DNA from: Volvox africanus
Taxonomy: Eukaryota; Chlorophyta; Chlorophyceae; Chlamydomonadales; Volvocaceae
Assembly: GCA_030268105.1 (NCBI GenBank)
Contig: BSDZ01000078.1
Coordinates: 5,875,001-5,939,000 of the forward strand
Direction: 5' to 3'
DNA length: 64,000 bases
Part shown: piece after piece, positions 39,701-51,000 of the stretch
Numbering within the stretch: position 1 is the stretch's first letter
Layout of the letters: every line of letters begins with the position of its first letter
Notes under the pieces: generated by a model
What the model saw: the letters and a program-made list of their open reading frames with translations, nothing else
Told to the model about the DNA's origin: nothing
Databases searched by the model: none
Program-made: the position numbers and the translations under genes

Positions 39701-40706
39701 GCGGGCGATGGCGACGATTAGGGTTTTGGGTGTGGCGGCGAGGTATCGGTGTCAGTTGCAGAACGTCGACGATAGGGGGCTGTGTGCTGCGACGGGCCAG
39801 CGGGATACGCACAGGGCCGGACCATGCATTCTTGCATTCTCACGCCGGGCTCCTCAGGTGTGATGGCAGAGGGGGCGACCCATTGGGTTACCCGAACGAC
39901 GAAATACGGAAAACGATAATCATTGAAACATATCGCCAACTCACTAACGCCATCAATGCTGCCAAGCCCTGATCCGCCGGACTCATGTGGCGCCTCGTTC
40001 CTTGCGCCAGGCTGATTCCGCCGCCCTTGGCCCTGCCTCTGCTCCAGCGAAATACCCGGCTGAAAAGCGACAGCTCCCGCAACGGCTTCAGCCGCCAAGA
40101 CCAGGACGCCCGGGTCCTGGGTGATGCGGTGGATAATCCGGGGCATATAGTCTGTACCGCCGTCTGCACACCATTTGGGTGTCAGGGACCAGGCAGTACG
40201 GATGAGCAGAGAAGGATATCGTGTCAGCGACGGATGACCGTCAGGAGCGGTAGCTCAATACTTTCTGCAGCAAGGAATGTTCACCGGCGACATGCGCCAC
40301 AGCAGGCAGGCAGGGGGGCCCAGCGCTGAGGATTGGCCGTCCGGGCTGTGTTCCCTCGCGACTAAGAGCTTGCATGCAGCCCCAGGTCGGATGCGCGACA
40401 CTTACAAACATTTGCACAAATGTCCATCAGATCCTTTAAATCGTGCTGATAATTAAATTTGCGGATGCTGTGGCTCCCCTGTGTGCATGCTTTATCTGTC
40501 GACGATTGCGTAGTTTCCTCCGCACGTTCAGCGCCATAAGTTAAAGCTGCGGCAGTTGAGGGTTTTGCCATTGCTGATGTACTGAGAACGTTGCTACGCC
40601 GTGGCAGGGTTGCCCTACTCGCCGACGGAAGCCAAAGCCTAGCGCCAAACTTTGCATGCGCAGATAAGTTAGTATGATTGCTAATTTTCAGAGCCCAAAG
40701 AGACAT
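36725..40706 (-). CDS. GNAT acetyltransferase, NAT16/histidine N-acetyltransferase-like
   Basis: Acetyl-CoA-dependent N-acetyltransferase; relatives acetylate histidine or other small amines. Exons 40706-40406, 40163-40056, 39548-39457, 39197-38753, 38387-38108, 37539-37285, 37210-37149 and 37011-36725 join in phase and give 609 residues. An N-terminal Ser/Ala/Arg-rich stretch may be a transit peptide. The core begins at HDLKDLMDICANV, whose exon junction creates VYGGTDYMP, the VYGG-DY-P motif of this family. The acetyl-CoA loop is YGLRVREGTRGRGLGHLLM. A second core piece, ITCTVTYNFAAQRIIGRQ, follows a Pro/Ala-rich insertion of about 60 residues that interrupts the domain. The C-terminal half has WVPG, LLPRWRRVSGDPELR, YDVWPLESEFV and LARNNAAVHAAIVH blocks as in the two-lobed NAT16 group. 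Weakest junctions are the 39548 acceptor and the 37149 donor. Substrate not determinable. Confidence 0.75.
39620..39693. repeat. Tandem repeat of a CACAGGGACGCAGGGACA-type unit
   Basis: Four to five imperfect units of about 18 to 20 bases lie in the intron between 39549 and 40055 of the acetyltransferase gene. Confidence 0.8.
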
Positions 40707-42080
40707 CAGTCGACGTCCTCACAATGAGTATTCCACACTTCGGTCTAAGCATAGATTAAGCAACACGGTGTTCCAGGACCATGCACTAGTAATAAATTAA
40801 TAATTTGTTCGTGCGTAAGGATAAGGGAGATGGATGCATCGAGTATCGCTGTCATCGCATGCATTCCATGTCAAAACCGCAGTACAACGTATATGCCTGC
40901 GATGAAATGTGGTAGATCATACAATGAGTGGTGAATCCTATCTTATCAGTGTCTTAGTGTCTTATCACGAATGGGGTTTCGGGTTGTTCATTTTCTGGAA
41001 GTAGATTCGGCGAGAGGTTCGTCGGTAGCTGTGACAAAATGTGAGTTTGAAGTAAACCCGGGAAACTAGAGGTACAAGCAGGCGAAACCGTCACTGTGTC
41101 TAACCCGTTGAAATGGGTAAAATATCGCAAATTCACGCCTGGGATAAAGGTTAAGCGATGTTCAGGCACCGTAAAGAGCTGGAGTATCCATAGACTCATG
41201 TTGGGCCCTATTGGCTTATTGTACTCCATCACTAAAAAGGGGGTCGCCGCGATGAAGTGATGTCTCTTAACGCCTGTGGCCTGCAGTTCAGTAGCCTACC
41301 GGGAACGGGGGCCCTCCTTTAAGCCCTTAACACCTAAGAGCCAGGTGCTCTGCAGGAGGTAACGTTACAGGAGGTAAGTATACACATCGTTTGGGACTTG
41401 TGGGACGATCACGGCATTGCTGTGCTAATGACGCGATGAGGTCCTGCTCTGGCGCCCATGGTGCCGCACGCTTATGTCCCGCATGCTCCTGATGCAATCT
41501 CAGCCTACGTTTTCGTCCGGGCGGTTCCTGACCGCGCTGCATCCCGCGGGGTGGTCGCTAGTTCCTCACTCCTGTGCAAATATAACGAACCCATTAATTT
41601 TAAGCTAAAGTTACCGTTAGGATTACAGCCAACAGATAGGTGGCGAAATCAGCCTACTCCAGCGGTTAGAACTGAGGCAACCGATGACTAAGCCACTTCA
41701 GCCGCTCGATTGCTGTTTCGCTGGGACCTGGGAACTGCTTGCCTCCACAAAGTTTGTGACGAAGTTATCTTGTACGTGGCGTCTGTATAAGTGCTTATCA
41801 TTACAATAAACAACGGACTCCACAAGGTCAGCTCAAATGCGTGAAAGACTTTGTTGAGGAGGGTGGAGGCAAGCAGCATCCCAGCGTTCCAGGCCTCGGC
41901 AACAGAGCCCCACGGGAACCTACCACTGTTGGGGAGCCCGCTTCAAAACCTACCTGTTTGCCGTGGATGCCGCGTTGAGCTGAGTTCCGTTGATAAAGTC
42001 AATTGTACAGATCGTACACGGAAGCCCCAAGCCTTAAGTATAATACAACCCTGTTCTATGTCAACATTGAATGTTGCACT
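40707..42080. other. Intergenic region, AT-rich
   Basis: It should contain the acetyltransferase promoter and the 3' untranslated region of the giant helicase-like gene, for which a minus-strand TGTAA lies at 41801-41805, about 280 bases past the stop. An open frame at 40954-41232 (-) has no recognisable family features or splice partners and is not called. Confidence 0.55.
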
Positions 42081-45000
42081 TCACTTTCGGCCCTTTTTGC
42101 CCTGGTTTTGCCGCGGCAGCGTTGCATTCCCATGTATCAGCGGTGCAAAGGCGTTGCCGCGCAGCACTGCAGGGACCTGTTGTTGCTGCTGCTGCTGCTG
42201 TCGCCTCGTGCTAAGACCCGCTGCAGGTCCTGGGGAACTTGGAATGCCAGTGGCATTTGCGGCTCCGGCGCCGCCGCCTCCTTTGCGCCCGCCGCCGCCA
42301 TTACCATTCTTATATCTGTTCCTGCGCCGCCTCGCTAGCCGCCTATCCTCTGCATACTCCTCATCACCCAAGTCATCCGCGATGTCTATGTCCACCCCTA
42401 TATCAAGGTCGCGCCCACCGTCGTCTCCCCCAAGCCCTTCCGGGAACATGAGCTCCTCCTCAATGCGCAATCCACTGCCACCGCCGGCGATTGCCGTGCC
42501 GCCATCACTGACGACGTTTGTATATGCCATAGCTGCGCCGGCGGCAGGTACAGCGGAGGCGGCGCTACCGCCGAGGTTCAAGCCAGGCGGTAGCTCGTCA
42601 CAAAGCGCCCGATGCTGGTGGTATTGGTGGTGCTCCCACCTCAGCAGCGGATATTGCGGGTTGGAAAGATTTACTACCCACGGTACTGCAGTGGTTGGAG
42701 GGCCGCCGGAGGCGAAGGCCTGGTGTCCTTGCATACGAGCGCCGCCATATGAGGCCCTAGACGGCATTACTGGCCTCGTCAATGCCCTCCCTGGAGTCGC
42801 TCCCGGGACTGCCCCGGGCACCTGCAGCACCTGCAGACTGCCCGTCCTTGCGACAGGCAGCAGTTGGTGATGGTGCTCCTGCAGATGTGTGTTATGATGC
42901 AAGAACCCAGGCTGCATGCTCCAGGCGTTGCCCCAGCCGCCCTGTCGCTGCAGGTGCTGGTGCTGCGGCGGGTGCCACTGCCTTTGCGGTTCATTGAACT
43001 GCGACTGAGACATAGGGTACCAGGCCTCATTCTGCTGCTGCCGTTGATGTTCTTGCGCGTAGAAGAACTGCTGCTGTACCTGCTGCTGTACCTGCTGCTG
43101 TGCATTGCCATGTTGAGCCTGGAGGAGTGGCTGGTAGGTCATTTCTTGTTGCTGCGTAGTCGTCTCGTGCCGCTGCTGCTGCCTGTGCTGCTCAGAATGA
43201 ATGGAATTGCCGTTGTCTGGGTGATGCTGGCCGTGCAGTTGCTGCAGCAGCAGCCGTGGTATTGGCACTTCGTTGGGTTGCGGTTTCTGCTGTTGTAATG
43301 CGCTCTGCGCCTCGATCTCGTCCGCGCCGGCAGTTGACATACACGCCAATTGCTGGTCCCGCGGCACCCAGTTCTCCTGCCGACCGAAGGCCGTCGGATG
43401 AGTCAGCATGGCGTGGTCGTACGCTGATTTCCAGTTCATCAGCAACTCGTATGAAGCCAAGCACGCATTTTTGCACTCGTACCACTTCGGGGCAAGGAGC
43501 TCCTCGCTGGCCTTCCACAGCCGGTCGGCTAGGACCTGGCGTACCTGCTGACACAGCTGTTCCAAGGCCCCCTCCAAGGCCATTGATGACTCCATCGTGA
43601 ATACCATGAACTTGTCAGGTTCATCTGTTGGCGTTGAAAGGGCAAGAAATGCCGGCGTGAGACACGTTCAGCTGCAATTCGTCAACGTGATTGCAGGGGA
43701 TGCACATGGAGCAGTTCAGGCCTTACAGGGTCTAGAGAGAGTTACAACTCCGGACTAGTTGTCGACATTAAAACCAGAACAGGATCAACACCAAGGAGAG
43801 GAAGATGAGCGCCCCAAAGGAGAGAGCCAAAACTGAAGCGCGGTGGGAATCCTGATGTGGGAGGCTAACGACGGAAAGCTGGGGCCTGGCGGCCGTCCTC
43901 CTCCAAGGATCCGCTTTCTTTTCATTTTCCCTGGTGGGCTGTTTCTTCTCTTTACTTTCCTTCTCTCCTAATGCCCGCGTGGCTCCTCTTGGATCGCCGG
44001 ATCCTTGTCCCCCGCCGATAGCCGGCAGGACCTGGTCAGCTGGCAACATGCCCATAATCCCGCCGTACATGGAGCCGACGGGCTACGGCCACCTCTCCCA
44101 TGCCGCAGCATTTTCATAATTCTAGGGCAACGTACAACCCCCTTCACCCAACTTACCGTCTGCCTCATATATCCCGTCAGGCCCCCAGGCCCTCAAGGCC
44201 TATGGCTTACACCCCTTTCCAAACGCGCTCACCCCTCGACGCCTCCGCCCGCACATTCTCGAGCGCCGCCATCAGCTCTCTGGCCCACCGCATCAGGGGG
44301 ACCACATGCTGCCGGTACAGCTCGCAGCATTTCCGGAATAGCTCCACTGCCTCTATATGTTTGATGCGACTCTTGTGTGGCGCGAAGTCCGCCACAGCGA
44401 CATTCAGGCTTGGGAGCTGGCGCACAGCGGCAGGCGGCCCTACATTCGGGGCTGCACTGGCCGAGTTGGTAAGGCCGCCCTCATGATTCTGCCCTTTTTC
44501 CTCCTGGGCTCGCTGCTGTTGCTGCTGCAGAGCGAGTTGCTGTTGCTGTTGGGCGAGGTGCTTTGGTTGGCAGACTGGACAGGAGGCTTCGTCGATATAT
44601 GGATGCGTCTCAAGTTGCTGCAGGAGCAAAAGGCCCGCAGCGAATAGCATCAGACGTTACTATCAGAGACTTTGTTGCAATACATTTCTTTGGCCTGCTC
44701 TTCCTTGCCTTGCCTTGCCTAAACACAGCTCAAGGTAGCATCCTTATGAAGGACAGACAGACAGACAGACAGACAGGCGCATACAGGCACAATTATTCTT
44801 GCCTCTTTGGGTTCTAGCTGGCTCGCGGCGTTAGATTGCCTTACCATCAGAATGCAATATCGACCCACATGCCCTCATGGAGAGGAGCCGAGCTGTCCCA
44901 TGGAACGCCACTGCACCCCTACCAACCTGAAGATATCTCTCCGTAGCGGCAAATCCAAACTCGTCCCCTTGGCCGTCCTCGCCAACACCGCCCGCCGCGC

Positions 45001-48000
45001 CAGCGGCTGCGGCTGCGGCCTGTGCCTCCTGCTGCTTGCGCGCGTCCAAACTCCGTCGGAGCCGTGTAAAGTACACTTTCAAGGAAATCCTGAGGTTAGG
45101 CCGCGGATTACGCGCGTGGAGATTGAAATGCTGGACAAATCAGACGGTGCATAGGCTAAGGGTAAAATGCGTGCCACGGGAGAACTCTGTTAAGTCGTTG
45201 CGGTGCAGTGGCGTCTGGGGATTTACGCGCGCTGGAAAATCTCAGCGTGCAGGGAAATATGCAAGGCGATCGCTCTCAAACCCACACCTCACCTGAGCTG
45301 CAAAGACATCCCCTCCCGCAGCAGCCTTATAGCATCCTCCTCGCGATTGCGCTGCCGCTCCACCGCTGCGACCTCCTCTTGCCTACGTCGCCACCCTCGC
45401 CAACTCCGTTGTATCAACGCGGCGGCGTCGCTCTGCCTCGTCTGCTCATCCTGCGTAGGCCGGTAGTCGCTGGATGCGACCACCCAGACTGCTTCGACGG
45501 CGGCGGCATGAAGCAGACCTGCGAAGAACAGCATTTGTGGGGCTGTTGGTGCGGACGTGTGTGTTTTAGGTCAGGCGGAGGCGACCGTGAGAACTGCACC
45601 TGTAAAAGTGCCCTCGGGACTAGGCAACGCGGGCGTGATGAAATGTGATAGCCCCTGAAGCAGCATGGTGACCAGATGCCACTCTCTCTTATATGGCCTC
45701 GCGAATGATGCCGGCGATATCAGAGGACGAAAGATCTAGTTGCCCAAGAACATGATATCTCACCTGCCGCATCGGCAGCCTGCGGCTGGCCCGCTGCTTG
45801 CTGTCCCATAATCCCCCGCTGCGCAGCGCTCGGAGGCTGCACCTTGGCCTGCGCCGCGTTGTATAGCGCCGGCAGCACGTTCTGCTGAACCTTAAACTGC
45901 TTCGCCTGCGGATGCGTCGAAAAGCCCTCAAACTCGCGGTCTGCACGGCTATCCACGAGCCGTAACGAACCGCCGGGCGAGCACCATACGGCCGATAGGT
46001 ATTGCAGCTGATCCGCCAGCGCCGCCAGAGTCAAGTCGCGTGAAAAAAGACGTGAGACATTGGAGGTCGTACCTGCTCCGCTAGCGGTGCCCAAAAGGGG
46101 CATCGCTAATAGCCCGGTGGCCTCCCGCAGCAGCGGCACCACCTCCACAGGCCAGCGGCCACGTCTGCCGTAGGCCTCTGCCACTGCAGCGTTGACAGCG
46201 GCGCTGGACTGAGACTGCGGCTGTAGTGGCTGCGGCGGCACGCGTTTCTGAAGCTCCAAGGAAAGCCATGCGCTGGCGGCGGCGAGCAGAACGCGCCGAG
46301 AGAGTGCGACGAGGCGGCGGCCATGGGCTGGCGGCGGCCCCTGCGGTGGGACCTTCGGCACCAGCAGCTCCAGCGCCACCGCACTGCTAGGCGCTTCCAT
46401 GAAAGGAAACAGCTCCTCCTTGAGGATGGAGGTGGGGGTGACAGCAGCGCTTGCGTCACTGCTGCAGCGCTCTCCAGCATCCTCCTCCTCCAGCAGCCTC
46501 GCTAGGTATCCTGCCAGCACCATAAGTATCCTCGCGCCCAGCAGCAGCTGCTTGTCCAGGGCGTCTCGCGCCACCTTCGCCAGGCGGAAATACTGATCCG
46601 AGGAATCGCTTATCATCCTCATGTCATACGACACCTGGCCTCTACATTGGCATGGCGGCTTGAAGCCCAGCACCCACTGCCAGCGTGACGAGATTTCCCT
46701 TAGCTGGCCGTCGCTCAATTGCGGTATGCCCGCCAGCATGCCAGCAACGTTGGCGGAAAGGAAGGCGGTATCACAGGAAGCCATCACGAGCTGACCCACT
46801 GCCACCTCCACAAGCTCCACATAGGCCTCCCAGGGAAGGCAGCGGCCGCCGGCACCGCCGCCGACATGGCTGGCAGCGGCGCCAGCTAGCGGCGCAGGTG
46901 TAGGTTCCCCGCCTGCAAGGTTCCATCGTTTCAAAGTCACCGCGGCCTCCTTGCTTTCCCCTTGCTTTCTCGAGCAGGACGTGGGGAAACCCGCGAGCGC
47001 GATCAGACAGGGAACGCACTAACGCCGGGGCCAGTGCAAGCGCTGTTACTGCTCTTAAGGGCTTATTAAGAGCTCTTATGGACTGGTTGGTGCAACCCTC
47101 CAACCCCGTCAGCAGGCCGTCTTACCCACAACTTAACGAATGCCTGTCTCGCGCACACTATTCGCCTAACCAACGGGTCGAGCCCCAGCCTCTCACCCTG
47201 GGATGTGTTGCCGAATGACGGAGCAGAGCCGGCGGACGAGGTAATAGATTTTGCGCCGGCGCCGGTGGTGGCGGTGGCGGAGGCGGTGGCGAGAACCGGC
47301 GATAACAGCCCATCTCGCCGGCAGCACCAAGCCAAGTAATACAGCACGTCGCCAATGGCCTTGTGGGGCAAGTTCTTTGCAAAGTAGTTGAAAGCCTGCG
47401 GTGGCAGGTGAAAGGCGGCAGCGCGAACTGCTGCGGTTTGCAGTTTGCGGTTTCCGGAGGCAGTTTAAGGGAAGCCGTTGGGAGAGCAGGGTCCACCGGG
47501 TACCAGACAAACACTCATCCAGAGACAAAGGATGGTAAATACTATTACAAGCATTGAGCTGCGGTGACCACCTACCCAGCAACCCGCCAATCCCTCCCCT
47601 TAACGGCTGTCGACAAACGTAGCACGCATAGGTGATATGGTTTTTTCCCTATCTGCGCATTCCTCTCCCAGCCATCGGCCTAATAATTAGTTGTAGGCAA
47701 CCAGAGCTTCACAGCCCCCCGCTATACCGTCCCACTCCCTGTCCTCCCGGCTCAAAACCCCAGTGCGGGACACCACCTGCTGCAACAGGTACTCGGGCAA
47801 TTGGTCCCGGATCAATCGGGCCGCCGGCACAGCCAATGGGAGCCTGCCGCGGTCTAGCCTCCAGCTCCAGACCCTGACAGGTGGGCATTCCAGAACGGGG
47901 CCATACGTAGAAGGTAAGTAGAAGGTAGAGGGCAACCACGAGGGATGCGATTCTCCGGAGGGCCCTCTCAATTGTTCCTTGGCAAACGAGCTCGCCTGCC

Positions 48001-51000
48001 TTCATGCACGCTCGCATGCTGCATCGTGCGGCCTCCCGGCAAAACACCGGGCGTACACACGCATGGACGGGCATGCCAACGAAGGAAGGGCCATAATGCA
48101 CGTATGGGAGGTGAGAACGGTGCGTTATGAAAATGGTCACGGCTGACAGGCGCGCTACGGAATTGGGGATTGCGGAGCGGCTAAAATCAAGGCCAGTAAT
48201 ATTGGCAGGTCATACCCTTCTGATGAACAGACCCAGGAGGCTACCGCTTGTCGTCACACCTGCCCGCCAGTTCGTCGTCCTTCAGTACAAGCATCGCCGT
48301 ACGCCAAGCCGTGTACGACACCGCCGGCGCCAGTGCAAACTTCCCAGCCAGTTCGTCAGAGTTTACGAGCGCTTCCTGAACCCAGACGTTGAGGACCTTG
48401 AAATCCAGGCCCTCAGAAAGCAGCAGGTCCATCAGCGCCCCGTATGTCGGGTCGGAAAAGCCCTTGTGGAAAATCGGCGGCTGCAGGAGGTCCTGCTGGA
48501 AGGCGGCTGCCTGAGCAGGCGCCAGCGGCACCGTCGCCACCAGCGCCAACGCCCTCCATATTACTGCGCGAATGCTGCAAACGAGGGCGGTCTGCAGGGG
48601 AGGTCGGGACGTTGTCGGGATAAGACAAGAAACCCAAACCAGGATGACCATTAACCGGTATTATTACGACGGCTAAGTGCGGCCTGTTTGCACGACCATA
48701 CACGTGATATCCCCCCTATTCGCTAGTCAAGCAGGATCTGTTTCGGGTAGCCTACCGGCTGGAGCTGGAAGTCGGCCTCGGCGTCATTTAGCAGCGCTAT
48801 GGTCGTCCGGCAGGTGCGCACGCCACGAACCACAGGCCTCAGCGCCGTTAGCACCGCCTCGCTCGTGGCTGGCCGCAGTGCGCCATCGCCAAACACGGAC
48901 GCATCCTTGTAAGCTTCAATAGCCGTGCGCAGCGACTGATACGACACACACGCAATCTTGACGGCAAGGTCACGTGCGAGCGCAGCTGCCACATGCAACC
49001 GAGGCATCGTGCCAGCCTCATCCGGCATCACCACCTGATGCGCGGCAATGCTGAGCTGATGCCCCAGCAGCTGCCGGGTGGGCGCCATTTGCGGCAACGC
49101 AGCCGCTGTCACAGACTGAGCTGTCGCAACCAACCCCGCCTGTCCCGTTACCCTGGCAACAGTGGTGGCGTAGCTCTGCCCCATGGGTTTAAGAGCATGT
49201 TGGGCGGCAACTGTAGCAGGGGCCGTCCGCGGCGAAGCAGTAGCACCAGCAGCACCGACGGCGCCACCTGTTTGTGGAGTCTGGACGGCGGAGCGTCCCG
49301 CCGCGACACGCTCTGGTCCCAGGATAGCCCACCACACGTGAGTAGCATGCTTGATGGGTAATCGCCGACACCATTGGGACAGCCCCGGAAGACCGTATAG
49401 CTGCTCCAGAGCTGCCAAGTGCTGCTGTTGCTGCGTAGCGAGTCTCGTCGGGCTTTGCTTGCGCAGAGCCGCCATCGTAGCTTGTGCCACATGCATCAGG
49501 GAGGTGACGGCTTCGGATTTCTGAAGACCTGGCGAATTAGCGGCAGCAGCAGTGGCGGCAGCAGCATCACCAGGAACTGGCATCTGCTGTGCCGACGTGC
49601 CCATTGGCACCTGCGCCAGCGCCACTTCGGTCATTGCGTCGGACTCCGGCCCGAACTGCAGCATCAGCGCCAGCGCCTCCAGATGCCCCAGCCAATGGCC
49701 GCAGCGCTTAAAACACTTGGCAGCCTCGTGCAACAGCGGCATCGCCGTCTCCCAGGTCACCAATGCCGACGACGACGACTCTGATGCCGCCGGCGCTGTA
49801 TCACTACCAATCTGTTCCCACGAGGCAGGTGATGGCCGCGGCAGCTGGTGCTGCTCCCCGGCGCCCATTTCCTCATAACCTGCTCCGGCACTCGCCCATC
49901 GCTGCAGAATCAAGCGCGCCTCCAGTAGAGCTGCATGGCCCTTGCACACCAGCATCCTGTTGCCGACCGCCGTCGACGCCGTCGGCGTGAAGAATGAATC
50001 CTCAGGCGCCGTGATCGCCCATCGGTCCAGCTGTAGCCGCAGCCTGCGCGCCGTCTCCGGCTCCGTTTGGGCCATGACGCAGCGGTGAAGTAGATCCCAC
50101 GCGCGTTCATCCACCGGAGCCCATGTCGCTGCCAGAGCGCTAACGGTGGCGATGACACCATCGCCAACAGTCTTTCCTACCGTCCCCTTCCCCTTCGTCG
50201 GCTGCTTGGACGCTGTGGACGTCGGCGCCTTGCTTGCTATGTATTCCGAGATCAGCCTCGCCGCGTAAGCGAAGTCCCTGTGATCTAGCAGCAGCTCCAC
50301 AGCTCCCAGCGGGTCGGTCTCCCTGCCGCAACCCGGGTGGCAGGGTGTGACACGGAGTATGTGAAACGCCGTCAGGGACCAAGAGGGCTACTCACTGCCA
50401 TGTCGATTGCCACTGTCATTTCATAGGCATATCGGCGTAGGGATTTCTGCTCTAGAGCAGGGAACAACAGATAATAGGAAGGCACGCACGCGCAGAGCAC
50501 GTGAAGTCGTTGCTGTTGAGACGACCCGCTGACTAGATAACCAGTCTCTGACACGCCCCCAGGCAGCTAACTCCCTTACGGGCACATGCAACCGGCACCA
50601 CCTCCACCACCACCACCACCACCACCACCACCGCCACCACCACCACCAACATAACCTCCCAGCACTTGCCGCTTCAGCCGCGCCAGCTCCCGCCAGTAGC
50701 CCATCCGCGCCAACAGTTTGTCGCGCTCCGCCTCCACCGGTATCAACCCTGCCACCCGCCTCGCCCTGGCATGTTCTCTCTTAGCGTTACACCTGAGCAC
50801 CACACGCCGCAACGCCAGGCCGTAACTACCGGCCCAACGCCGCTTCAGCATGTCGTGCAACTCGGACCTTAGCGGCGCGAACATCTCCGTCGCTGCACTG
50901 GCGCCACTGGTGCTGCTTCGTTCATCAGCGGCCTCGTCATCCTCACTATCGGCCGCAACAGAGCCACGGCCACCGCCAGCAGCGGCGACGCTAGGTGCCA

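Noticed and set aside
40954..41232. Minus-strand frame of 92 residues upstream of the acetyltransferase
   Set aside because: No recognisable motif, no fitting splice site and ordinary spacer composition.
41851..42870. Plus-strand open frame of 339 residues
   Set aside because: It is antisense to the Gln-rich last exon of the giant gene; its low complexity mirrors that exon.
42081..43607. Gln-rich frame as a separate gene with its own ATG
   Set aside because: An acceptor at 43624 joins it in phase 1 to the donor at 44233, restoring a helical reading frame, so it is better taken as the terminal exon of the giant gene.
50400..50456. Possible extra exon (KSLRRYAYEMTVAIDMA)
   Set aside because: It has plausible splice sites, but its phase 0 ends clash with the phase 2 donor at 50579 and phase 2 acceptor at 50322, which join directly.
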